Source: Farysia itapuensis
Lineage: Eukaryota > Basidiomycota > Ustilaginomycetes > Ustilaginales > Ustilaginaceae
Direction of reading: 5' to 3'
Assembly: GCA_023212645.1 (NCBI GenBank)
Contig: JALBYC010000018.1
Location: 124,001-188,000 of the forward strand
Length of the DNA: 64,000 bases
Under the pieces are notes generated by a model. The model searched no databases. It was not told the origin of the DNA and worked only from the letters and a program-made list of their open reading frames with translations. The position numbers and the translations under genes are program-made. Positions 30,197 to 40,335 of this stretch are shown here, in pieces; positions within the stretch are counted from its first letter, which is position 1, and each line of letters opens with the position of its first letter.

Positions 30197-30292
30197 GGGG
30201 CTATAGCACAGTGGTAGTGCGTCTGCTTTGCATTGACAAATTCGTCTTTCAAAATCTGTAGAAGGTCTGGGGTTCAATCCCCCATGGCTCCA
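30197..30292 (+). tRNA. tRNA-Ala(UGC) with 24-nt intron
   Basis: A full cloverleaf can be drawn. The acceptor stem GGGGCTA pairs with TGGCTCC and contains the G3-U70 wobble pair that identifies alanine tRNA. The D arm is GCAC/GTGC, the anticodon stem TCTGC/GTAGA, the variable loop AGGTC and the T arm TGGGG/CCCCA with loop TTCAATC. The discriminator base is A at 30292. The anticodon TGC is at 30229-30231. An intron of 24 nt (30233-30256) sits at the canonical place one base 3' of the anticodon. CCA is not encoded, as expected in eukaryotes. Confidence 0.93.
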
Positions 30293-30298
30293 TGTTTC

Positions 30299-30313
30299 TT
30301 TTGCTATCTTTTT
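30299..30313 (+). terminator. RNA polymerase III T-run terminators of tRNA-Ala
   Basis: A TTTT run at 30299-30302 and a TTTTT run at 30309-30313 follow the tRNA 3' end by 6 and 16 bases, the usual distance for Pol III termination. Confidence 0.75.
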
Positions 30314-30860
30314 CTATGCTAGCTCTGACGAGCTTACCGACATCGTGGAGCAGAAGAATGTCTGGATACTTTTTAGCGACGAACAAGTGAATGTGCAGGC
30401 GATGAGAGGACATAGAGGGGACGCTTGGTAGACCAGGCAGCATTGGCTAAGAAAAGCATCGTGTCGATGATGGTTCCGTAGCCGAGATGTCTGCTTTGCT
30501 AACGCCCAACTGTCAAGCCTAAGGCGCTCGTGGCTTCGCGGCGCAATTGCGTAGATTGTTGTTCGACATTCTGTCGGTGCCCGGATCGCTCTGCTCTGGC
30601 ACTCCGATACTACCGAGCCGGAAGATGTATCAGCACATTCCTAGACGGTCCTCCACTCTGACTAACGTGCCACAGAGTCAATGTCGGTGTATCATGTCAG
30701 AAACCAGTCCCCCGGCCAGATCGCCGCAAGGTATACACAATTAAGACTGTCGCGTGTGTCGTCAACGTCATGCGATCCTTGTCAACAGATCGTGTATAAG
30801 TAGCGGCTTCGCAAGGCTAATCCCTTACCCACACCCACACACTTTACAAGAGTTGCAATC
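30314..30860. promoter_or_regulatory. CHZ1-like gene promoter region
   Basis: About 550 bp without a credible gene. A TATAAG sequence at 30795-30800 lies about 60 bases before the CHZ1-like start codon and is a good TATA-box candidate; it is followed by an ACCCACACCCACACAC tract. Confidence 0.5.
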
Positions 30861-31186
30861 ATGTCGTCCCAAGAAGATCAGATCCCCGTCCAAGACGACA
30901 CCACTGAGCAGAGCAACGTCGACGCTCAGGCTGAAGACGAACTTGTCGAAAGCGGATCCAGCGACAAGCAGCTGCAATCCGAGGCTGCCGATCTTGACAC
31001 CGACAACATCATCGATGACTCTCCCGGTGTCCACACTCGTGGTGCCAAGGTCGACGCTACTAAGCAGGTAAGTCTTTGCATGCACTATTCCGCGCCTAGC
31101 GGGCCATTGACCAACATTCACTCGAACAGGACCGTGAGATCGACCAGGCGGTTGACGACGCCGAGGCGGCCGACGAGGCTGCCTAA
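30861..31186 (+). CDS. CHZ1: CHZ1-like histone H2A.Z chaperone
   Basis: Two exons: 30861-31067 and 31130-31186. The 62-bp intron has a GTAAGT donor, an ATTGACC branch site and an AACAG acceptor; splicing gives 87 residues. The protein is very acidic throughout (many Asp, Glu, Gln, Ser). Near residue 47-65 it carries DTDNIIDDSPGVHTRGAKVD, which resembles the CHZ motif (N-I-I, then T-R-G, then V/I-D). That motif binds H2A.Z-H2B dimers in yeast Chz1. The second exon ends in an acidic tail (DREIDQAVDDAEAADEAA). Length is shorter than yeast Chz1 (about 150). Yeast-type motifs have RRTRG where this has GVHTRG, so the call is moderate. It converges on COX4. Confidence 0.62.
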
Positions 31187-31381
31187 GCGTTTAACGTGGT
31201 ACTCATATCTGCCTTCTCTCGTTGCTAAATACAGTCACTGAGCGCTGCGAATACAGATGTATCAACATGGCAATGCAGCATGTGTGTAAGGAAAGACTGC
31301 CCAGTAGACGTCACACCGTCAATGCTTGATGCCAAACTTGAGTGTTGAATTTCGAGGGATAGATTAGATGTAGGAGACTGT

Positions 31382-31969
31382 CTAGTGATGATCGGCGTGC
31401 TCGTCACCCTGGAAGTCCAGGTTGAAGACTGATTGCAAAGATGAGTGAGTACAGTACTACAGGGGCAACTCAATGTGGATGCAGATGCGACTTACCATTC
31501 CCGCACTCGGGGCAACGGTGGTGCTTGAGATCTCTGTTGAGGTTGAGGTAAATAGTGTCGTGCGAGTCGGCAGGGAAGCCCGAGCATCCAACGATTCGAG
31601 ATGGCCACTAGCAAAGACATGTCAGTCGAGAGATGTTCGCACCTGGGACTAGTGCTGTTCACTTACGTAGCTCTTAATCATGATTGGGTCCTTTGTCGTT
31701 CCAAGACGAGTAGACTGGAGAGGCTCCATATCGAACACATCGACACCCTGGAGCTTTCCCATAAGTTCGAAACGCTCCAGACCAGTCGCCTGCTGCTCGT
31801 CGGTGGGCACCTCACCAGGCGCGGCACCTTCACCTTGAATGACGGGAGGGCCGGAAGCGAGTCGCAGAGCCGACGTTGTAAAGAGACGCGGGGACGCGCT
31901 GACAGGCGCGGGAGCGGCTCTTAGAGCTGCGGGTACTCGTGCGATCGAACGTCGGATGGCGAACAACAT
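31382..31969 (-). CDS. COX4: Cytochrome c oxidase subunit 4 (yeast Cox4, mammalian Vb)
   Basis: Three exons: 31667-31969, 31496-31607 and 31382-31428. All introns have GTAAG donors and spliced length is 153 residues. The N-terminus (MLFAIRRSIARVPAALRAAP) is a mitochondrial presequence. The mature part includes ERFELMGKLQGVDVFDMEPL and GTTKDPIMIKSY at the exon 1 end. Exon 2 gives RIVGCSGFPADSHDTIYL and DLKHHRCPECGN, and exon 3 VFNLDFQGDEHADHH. Cys residues in GCSG and CPECG are those expected to bind the structural zinc. It is a nuclear-encoded subunit on the matrix side of complex IV. The three exons join only in this way to give the conserved zinc domain. It is divergent from the acyl-CoA synthetase gene. 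Confidence 0.92.
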
Positions 31970-32406
31970 GCTGTGTGTATGTGTCGAGGTGTGGTGTAGA
32001 AGCGATAGCGGTCAAGGCAAAGACGAGTAGACGATTCCGTTTTTGACCTTCGTGCTTCGCATTCTCGTCTATCGCGCGACAGACCGGTGGTTTTCGGCTC
32101 CGATTTTCGCGATTTTTTCGGTGGCCTCACCATGTTAGACCGCGAAAACCTTTATCCCAACGGCGCAACGGCGCCAACGGCCAACGGCCAACGCGTTCAA
32201 CGGCCGTTATCCCGTTTTCCGTTACCCGGGCCGGCTAAGACGCTTTTACCCCGCACTTTGGACGTGGGGCAACAAAGATCAGCATGGGTCGGCTACACAC
32301 GTCAAGGACAGCTGAGCTTGATCACGACCGCTCTTAACCACATACATACTTCAGTCCATAGACACGACGGCAATTGCGAGTGCCCCTTCCTCTCTGCAAC
32401 GTCGAA
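31970..32406. promoter_or_regulatory. Divergent promoter COX4 / acyl-CoA synthetase with AACGGC repeats
   Basis: 437 bp. At about 32158-32208 there are at least five close repeats of AACGGC, partly as AACGGCC, interrupted by ACGCGT (32191-32196). ACGCGT is identical to the MluI cell-cycle box of yeasts. Nearby are A/T-rich CGATTTT repeats around 32100. No coding sequence was seen. Confidence 0.55.
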
Positions 32407-35061
32407 ATGAAGTCAAGGCTATTGTCGTCTTCTTCCTTGCGAAACAGGCCGCTACTTTCTAGCGGCAACAAGCTTCGGGTCTCGCAAAGTCTTCAAACTG
32501 CCTATGTCCACTACGAACAGCATCCTGTAGCGAATCGAGGTGGTGCTCTGCTGTCAAGAGTCAGTGGTCCGACCGACAAGCCTCTAAACGAGCACTCTCT
32601 ACCCGAATTCTGGTCCCAGATTGCTTCACAGTATTCAGATCGACAAGCACTTGTCTCACGTCACGAACCTTCATCACAACATGGCTCTGGGACAAAGCAA
32701 ATGCTGGGAGACGACTGCGTCCGCTGGACCTTTGGCGAGATGCATGAACACATCGCGAAGCTTGTCTCTGGTCTTTTGGATCTCGGCGTACGCAAAGGAG
32801 ACCGCCTAGCCGTGCTAATGATGTAAGTCAATACGAGCCAAAGTCGAGGATAGCAAATACTGACACCCAAGAACAGGAACTGTTCCGCTTATGGCGCCTT
32901 GCAGTGGGCTGCATCCGAAATTGGTGCCATCCTGGTTGTACTCAATCCAGCGTACAGTCCTGCAGAGCTGAAACGGGCTATCAACCTGGTTGAGGCTTCG
33001 ACCCTGGTCGTCGTTCCGTCACTACGTGGCGTCAACTATCTGGAATCGCTCCATGAGCTGATGCCATCGCTTTCGAGCACTTCAGCGACAAAGGGTGACA
33101 AGACCATTCTGCAGGACGAGAATCTCCCGAGTTTGAAGCACGTTGTGATGGTGGACAATCTCAGCAATAGACCTAAGCGCTGGGAGAGCTCCAGCCTCCT
33201 AGCTCAGCAGGGGAAGAGTTTTGCGGACGCTATGGCCTCCCTCAATGACCGTGCTGTTGACTATCGCGATCTGCTGGGTTCTTCTAGATCAAAACCACGA
33301 GAGAAGGTCCTGAATTCCGATGTCATCAATCTTCAGCTCACTTCGGGCACTACTGGCAAGCCGAAAGCGGTCGCACTGACCTCGCGCAATCTGCTCAACA
33401 ACGGCATTGCTATAGGCGATACGCTCAAATTCACGCCAGAGGACGTGCTTTGCAACGTTCCGCCTCTGTTCCGTAAGTTGTTGAGAATTTGCCATCCCTT
33501 TGATAACATGCTGACTTCGTCTTTGCTAGACTGTTTTGGCCTTGTTCTTGGCAATCTGGCTGCGTGGACGCATGGTGCGTCTGTCGTGTATGCAGCAGAA
33601 GGGTTCGATGCAGTACGGTCGTTGCGAGCGGCGTCGGAAGAAAAGTGCACAGCTATGCACGGTGTGCCTACCCATTTCATCGCAGAGCTCGAAGTGTTGG
33701 AAGGCATGCAGGAGCACTCGCAGGACCCAAGCAAGTACCCTTTGCCCAAGGGTGTGTTTGATGGCGAGAAGTTCGATTTCTCCTCGCTTCGGACCGGCTT
33801 GACAAGGTAAGATAGTCAGTCCAACTCATGGTTCGAGCGGCACTTACTGAGCCTGTCGCATAACAGTGGTTCAACAGTACCGATAGCCCTGATGAAGTCC
33901 ATCATGGACCCACTGAAGCTTGGTGCAAAGGCGCAGACAGTCGTTTATGGGATGACCGAGACGAGTCCTGTAACATTTGGCTGCGACGTTGATGCTCCGA
34001 TCGTCAACAGATGCGAAACGGTCGGACGAGTCTATCCACACGTCCATGCCAAAATCGTGCATCCTGACGATGTCGAGGGTAAGCCTCTGCCGGTTGGCGA
34101 ACCTGGAGAACTTTGCGTAAGTTACCACAACCCCAAACCATGCAAAGCCTATGCTGACCATTCTCCGTTCCGGATCGGACCTCATTTCCCACCACACCTC
34201 AATACGCTGTATTCAGACGGCTGGCTATGTCACTATGCACGGCTACTGGAAGGATCCTCAGCGCACAAGTGAAGCCCTTCAAGTCCATTCGGATGAACCC
34301 GAGATTACATGGATGCGAACCGGAGACCTCGGCACCATCGACGAGGAGGGGTACGTCCGCATTGTCGGCAGGTCCAAGGATGTCATCATCCGCGGAGGTA
34401 AGTGATCACAAGGTCCACTCTGCTGATACTGATACTGACTCTTCATCACTCAGGCGAGAATCTTTTTCCCGTCAATATCGAAAAGTGAGTTGTGCCGAAG
34501 AAACCGGATATGATGACAACGCTGACTCTTGCATTTTCCCATAGTTCGATTGATCGCATGGAGGGGGTTGCCACCAATGCCGTTATTGCCGTACCGGATG
34601 AAAAATACGGCGAGGTACGTTCAATGTTTGCTGCCTGTGTACAGAGCATCGTCTGACGTGTCTATTCTCTCCAGGCCGTCGGTGTATTTGTGGCAAGGTC
34701 TCACACGAATCAAGATGCGTCTCCCTCGGCAATCCGCGCCCATGTGAAGAAGCATGTTGGTCCGCAGAGTGCACCCCTCTGGGTCTGGTACTTGGGCGAA
34801 GATGGCGTTGCGCCCGAATTCCCTAAGACAGCTTCTGGCAAGATCCAAAAGGTACGTGCGTTCATACTTGCTCACGCCGCAGTCTTACTGACACTCTCTG
34901 CTCTTTGACTCTTTTGCCTTCCGCTGTGCGCGCTTGAATCTCAACTCTAATCTTGGACTGGTGCGCCCTTGGTCTCATCTGTTCGCTCGTAGGTCATTCT
35001 TCGGCAATGGGCCAAGGATCTGGCATCGAAAGGGCAAGGCAAAGTCAATCGTATCGCTTAG
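32407..35061 (+). CDS. Acyl-CoA synthetase (AMP-binding, ACSF2-like medium-chain type)
   Basis: Nine exons: 32407-32822, 32877-33472, 33530-33806, 33867-34116, 34217-34397, 34454-34484, 34545-34614, 34675-34851 and 34993-35061. Together they give 688 residues. All joins keep frame and rebuild ANL-superfamily motifs: the P-loop [20 protein letters not shown] across intron 2; [27 protein letters not shown] across intron 4; and [16 protein letters not shown] across intron 5. Near the end are [11 protein letters not shown], with the C-terminal catalytic Lys, and [12 protein letters not shown]. The Ser/Arg-rich N-terminus may be a mitochondrial presequence. The enzyme activates fatty acids to acyl-CoA through an acyl-AMP. 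Exon 6 is only 31 nt. The gene is much richer in introns than its neighbours. Confidence 0.88.
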
Positions 35062-35665
35062 ATTTGCGGGTCACCCAGACAATTCTCACGCTGTAAACCA
35101 AACAAGCTCTGTGCAGTTCTCGCGTGTGAATCGCCTGTGCTTGCACCTGCGGAGAATGTCGCAACGCGTCACCAACGCCGTATTTGCATTCGCCGATGCC
35201 AACGCCTTCTGGACCGTAAGTGGCGGTGGCAGCCCGTGTTGCCCGTCTAAACGCCGAAAAGTCGTCTCGGGAATGTAGCTGAATGCAACACGGATGTACG
35301 CCACTGGGAAAGTTGGCCCTCATCACTTGTTTTTGCGCGCAGGTGGCATGCGCATGCTCTCCGTCCTTCGACGGACGTCCTCACCTCTCCGTTTCTAGCA
35401 GGAACGAGAGGCTCAATTTCGGGCATAATTCAAGCTTTGTGGAACTAGGCATGCGAGACCATCGCACGACTCTGCTGGCGCACTTGAAACTCGATGCCAC
35501 TTCTTCTGCACGATCTAGCCACTACGTTACACAAGATCTTTCTCAACCACCAAGGCATGTCCTGTCGCACTGCAGGGACCCACATTTTCATCACCTGGTG
35601 CCTGGACTAGTTTCTATATAGTCTCAGATTTCTCTTCTTCATTGTCTGCTACGACAAGCGCCACC
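35062..35665. other. Intergenic region before the twelve-exon zinc-cluster gene
   Basis: 604 bp between co-directional genes. Open frames here are short and without similarity. TCTATATAG at about 35615-35623, some 45 bases before the next start codon, is TATA-like. Nothing else is recognised. Confidence 0.45.
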
Positions 35666-38600
35666 ATGGGTCCTTCCAGCTCCGACAATCGACGATCTTG
35701 TGCTTTCTGGTATGTTGTTGTGTAATTGACCCCATAAAGTGCTGCATTGACAGACCCGTCATGACACGCTGGTGTTTCCCTTTGTCCGCTTTCTTCATTT
35801 GCAGCCGACAGAGAAAGATGAGGTGAGTCGGAAGCCATTTCACATTTCGTCTTTGCTTGCGGTCGCTCACTGCAGGCTGCAATTCATCTCTTTGCTTTGA
35901 TCTCATATAGGTGTTCGGGTGTACGTTCCGGTGCGGATCTCCAACCTCGGGACAAACGCTGACAATGATTCCCAATTCCAGGGCAAACCTTGGTGCAAGA
36001 ATTGCAAAGAGCGCAGTTTGCCTTGTAAGTCCAGGGAGGAACGAGATGCAAAGAGTTTCCGCTAACGGAGAAAGTTTGTGCACAGGTGTGTACGAGTCAG
36101 GACAGGCGAGCAAGGAGAAGCGTAAAAGACCCCTGGAGCACGTACATAGTATAAACGATGGAATGGGCTTGCTCATTAACGGAAGCAGTCCCTTTGCACC
36201 CTTGATTCAGCAGGCAAATGCACTCTTCTTCGTAAGTGCGGAGGATTTTGCATCACAGGGTTGTGGCGTAGTGCTGATCCGTACCGAACAGCACTCATGG
36301 AATCCCAGCGATGGATGTTGGGCAAGACATGACCGAGATACTGCCGCTGCTGTTACCCCGGAACATCTTCTGCAAGTCAATGTAAGTTTGCAACTCATAT
36401 GCAAACGAGCTCGAACTCACACTACTCTTCATCAGTACAACAACGGCCTCATGCAGCTCCTTTGCGATGTGATATCTACAATGGTAAGATTCACGAGCAA
36501 CGTTCGCTATGTTGCACTAGCTTGACTGGCCGCCTTGTACCGACAGTCGTCAAGTATCTTTTCAGCTGGCCAAGATCTTCCCGAAATCAAGAACGTTTGC
36601 GCTCTTGCTCAACAAGACTCTACCGAGGTATTCTTCGCATACGACAACCAGTAAGTCAAGGCTATCCCTCCAAACGTGCTGACGTCGTTGCTAACGTTAC
36701 ACCAATAGTGAGGACACTCAACAGACGGATCCTGTGGAAGACCTGGACAAAGCAAGACTCTTGCAGCTGGTTGAGCTGGCTTTCAACAGTCATCCTTTTT
36801 TATGTCTAATCGTCTCGAGAACGGTAAGCTGCCAGGGAGCTTGTCAAGGACGCATGGCGATGGGACATTGACTTTGTTTCCCTTTATGCGGCCCGAAACT
36901 ATATAGCTATTTATGCGCAGCTATCACAGCTTTGCGCACGAAAGCAGCTTACTGCAGGTCATTGTTGCATCGGCGCTGGCGCTGAAAAGCCTTGCAATGC
37001 CAGAAGGTTCAATGGCGGCCAAAGATGCCACCTTCATTCCCGGCGCAAACACATTCATTGCGTTTGCCATGCACGAAATGTACAATCTGCCGATTTGCAC
37101 ACTGAGCTACGCTCGGCTCCTTTCTTTTGCACAATGTGCAGTGTTACTCGGCTGGCACGAGCTGTGTCACGGACTCATAAAGTAAGTTCGGTACGTAGTG
37201 TCTTGTGCAGCCCCAATTGACTTTTGCTGTTCAGATGCTCTTCGGTTTGGTGGATGCTTGCATCCGATCTGATTATCCGCTGCAGGCAGCAGAGAGAGTG
37301 CGAAGTACCTACGAGCTCCAAGATCAACGGACTGGATCTCTTGGTCATCGAAGATGAAGCACTTGCAAACATGACTGTAATCGTGCAGTTGGTCCTTCTC
37401 TGGCTTGGTCTACATCTTGGCCCTGGACTTCACGGCATGCACAAGTTGCGCTCCGAGCAGTCTGAAGTCAAAGTCATGGCTCGCTCCCAGCTGTGGGCAT
37501 TGGATGACATCAGTGGGAACGTCTCAGCTGTTCAGATGTTTTTCCAAAGCCTTCAAACGATTCATTGCATTGGACCGATCATCGAGTCTCTCACACAAAC
37601 ATATTTACATGCGCAGAGCCAATGGCAATCGAACGGAAGCATAGTTCTGGACAGTCCGGAGCTATTGGGCATCAAAACGCGAACTCTTTCGAAGTTGTCC
37701 CTCTCTCTGATAGGCAGTCATGATCGTGGGAAAGCTAAAGTTCGCATTGCTGGTGCGGGCGTGATGTTCAGCGCTTTGCTACTGTGCTTTCAAAGCATTT
37801 CTGGTACATCATCAGCACAGTCAACGTACATCGATGCGGATGCTACCCACAGCATTATCACAGTATGCGCAACTTTGGCACTCTGCGTTCACGAGTCGGT
37901 GACAAGCAACCAAACCCCGCCCGATGCCACTTGCCTGCGCTCCGGTAGCCAATCAAGCATCTCCTCGGCTCTCGAAATGGTCTACGAAAGCTCCATTGTC
38001 GTCGTCATTCTCTCTGGGGCTCTGGACAGTCTGCGACTTCTGCTGTCAATGATTTCGGATGAAGAAGAGACAATGGATCATCTCGGCAGACAGTATCGGC
38101 TCGGCTCAGGAGCTCAGGCAAGCGTCGAACTCAGACGTGGCTGGATTCTTGGCATTGTGACCATCTTGACCGAAAGCCTGGAACACTTTAATCATGCAGA
38201 CGGCAAAGAGACTCGAGCGCTAATCAGGGGCCTGGCTGAGATCCAGACACAGCTGGAGGACGAAGGCGTCGAACCTGACCATTCATTTTTGCACGAACTT
38301 CGACCTGACATTGTGGACGGCGGTTACGAGGTCCAAGGGTCGGTTGAGCCAACATATGCCAATGGCTATTCGCAGGCTCCTATGGCTAGATTTACCGACG
38401 AATCGAACGGACTGCCACCTGTTTACGATGCGCCGCAAGATTCACGCTACCCTTCGCCGAGCTATTGCGATGGCAATGCGATGCATCAGTCTTTTACAGC
38501 GTCTCCCGTCATCAAGCAGGAGGCCACGAAAGACTTGCAGACCCATAGCACACCGCAGACTCCACTTGCCTCGCCATATCCTCCCGCATCTTGGCTCATG

Positions 38601-39334
38601 GGGGACGATCTCGGTATACGCCAGCGCACCCTTTTCGGCAGCACTAGCGTGACAGATAAGTTGCCACAGGGTTACCAGGGGTTTACGACACTCCCGCTAC
38701 TTCCATCTCTTGCCAGCGAAGCTACTCCGAAGAGATGTTCGACGTTTCCCATTCCTCAGCTTGGAGGAGCTTCACTTCGTCCCGGGAGAAGTCTTAGACA
38801 ACGCCCTTCCAGGTCGCTTCATCCGGCATCTAGTAAGTAGGTCACTAGCATCGGCCAAACGCGTTGACTGACCTTCGACCGGAACTAGTCATCGCAAGAA
38901 TGGAACGTCCGTGGTCGGCGGACGAGACATTTGGATCCAGCTCGAAAGGCGGCACATTTCCGGGCTACAGCAGCAGCACTGAATCACACTATTCGCGCAG
39001 TGGTACGCACCCCGCCTACAGCTATCTAGAACAATACTGCCCGCCGGAGACGTCGATGAAGTCGACTTGCTTGTACGACACATCTTCTAACGAACTAGGC
39101 ATGGGGAAACGATCCTCGCCAGACTCTTTCGACACGCAAGATGCGATTGCGCCTAGCTTGCGCTCGCCGCAAGGGTCCGAGCTTGCATCTCGATTGGACG
39201 GCGGTAGCGCATCAGACCGCAAATTTGTGAGCGCCATCAAGAGTCTAGACGAGGCCAATCGCATCTTTGCACCGATTCGTGCAACCAACTTCGGACGATC
39301 AACTTCGAGCAACGAGTGCCGCACCATCGAATAA
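35666..39334 (+). CDS. Zn2Cys6 zinc-cluster transcription factor, twelve exons
   Basis: Exons: 35666-35709, 35805-35822, 35911-35920, 35982-36024, 36086-36231, 36292-36381, 36436-36483, 36547-36650, 36709-36823, 36907-37181, 37235-38832 and 38889-39334. They give 978 residues with every join in frame. Splicing of the first five exons creates a perfect cluster: Cys pairs in CAFC and CKNC, overall spacing C-x2-C-x6-C-x6-C-x2-C-x6-C within the first 43 residues. A basic KEKRKRP stretch follows. The middle (exons 6-11) is helical and hydrophobic, as in fungal regulator middle-homology regions, with ARLLQLVELAFNSHPFL and LLGWHELCHGLIK. The C-terminal third is Ser/Pro-rich and disordered. The start ATG sits in a strong GCCACCATGG context. 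Target genes are unknown. The exon 5/6 border is the least certain join. Confidence 0.78.
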
Positions 39335-40335
39335 GTTTTTTAAGTTATAGATATTCTCTCCTCACTCCGCAAAGCACAGCTGCACAGCTTGATGCTGTGA
39401 TGCTGAATGCTTATATGCTCAATGTGTGCTCGAATGCTCTTGATGCTCGAATGCTCTTGATGCTCGAATGCTATAATGCTCAAAATCCCGTAGAGGTGAT
39501 CTGACATGCCTGAGGAGATTTCTTGAAAAAAGTTGCCGAGAAATTTATGCGGAAAGAGACCCTTACACACCATGAGAAGTGGCAGAGACTGGCGAGCGGC
39601 GGTGTTGCAATGGACGGAGAAAGGTCTGATGCACAGCGAGACGGAGCTTGTGTCTTAGACCTGGTTGATTGGATCGCTGCTTAATTTAAACAGAGCTCCA
39701 CACCCGTCGGCAATCTCGACTCCATTTTCAAACTTTGTTTTGGGTGGCTCGGGAATCTCATCCTCGGTCCAAGGTCACTGCTCTAGTGCCGGATTCGGCC
39801 ACCGTCGGTCGCATGCCTGCTCTGCGCGTGACGGCTGTCTAACCCCGCAGCGCAATGGAATGGGGAGGCGTCGTCGTAGACCTCTCCCGCAGCTGCCGGA
39901 TCATGCTATTGGTCAACAAATACCAGCTCACGCTCTCGTCTGTGTCAGTCTCCCACTGAGACGCGCTCTGGTTTGCTGCTGAGTTAAAGGCTGACTCGAA
40001 AGAGAAGAATTCTGGGCCATTGAGAGAGAAACAAGGTGGCTTAGAGACAAATGTAGTTCTCACGTACCCGTACCAGACACGCTTGACTCGCTCTTGAATC
40101 CAGACTCACACTGCGTTGCCACGCATTATCACCCCATTGCCGGCTTCTTCTTGAGGCATTCTTTTCTCTCCGCACTTTTCCAACCCGCCATTGTCAGGAC
40201 TGCCTTCCTCTTCTTCCGTTACATCATCGCAGCTCCTTCCTCCCCCTTCACGCCAAAGGAGAGCGCAGTGACCTCAGGGCTGCTACGGACTGCAACAGCT
40301 TCTTCCGTTCCTGCCGACCCATCTTAGTCTCGTGA
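39335..40335. other. Interval between two zinc-cluster genes
   Basis: About 1 kb. It contains the 17-bp tandem repeat near its left end and the presumed 5' leader and promoter of the next gene on the right, which has several upstream ATGs. No protein gene or RNA gene is recognised. Confidence 0.45.
39390..39485 (+). repeat. ATGCT-rich tandem repeat with 17-bp unit
   Basis: Unit TGCTCGAATGCTCTTGA occurs exactly at 39427-39443 and 39444-39460, then partially at 39461-39476. It is flanked by looser ATGCT repeats on both sides. It lies 60-150 bases after the stop codon of the zinc-cluster gene, probably in its 3'UTR. Confidence 0.85.

Noticed and set aside
30249..30443. Minus-strand open frame ending in MEPWGIEPQTFYRF
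   Set aside because: It is the antisense of the tRNA-Ala T arm and acceptor stem; this phrase type is a well-known artefact of tRNA genes.
35062..35280. Continuation of the acyl-CoA synthetase beyond 35061
   Set aside because: The final exon already ends with the family C-terminus after the catalytic Lys; the readthrough frame has no similarity or targeting signal.
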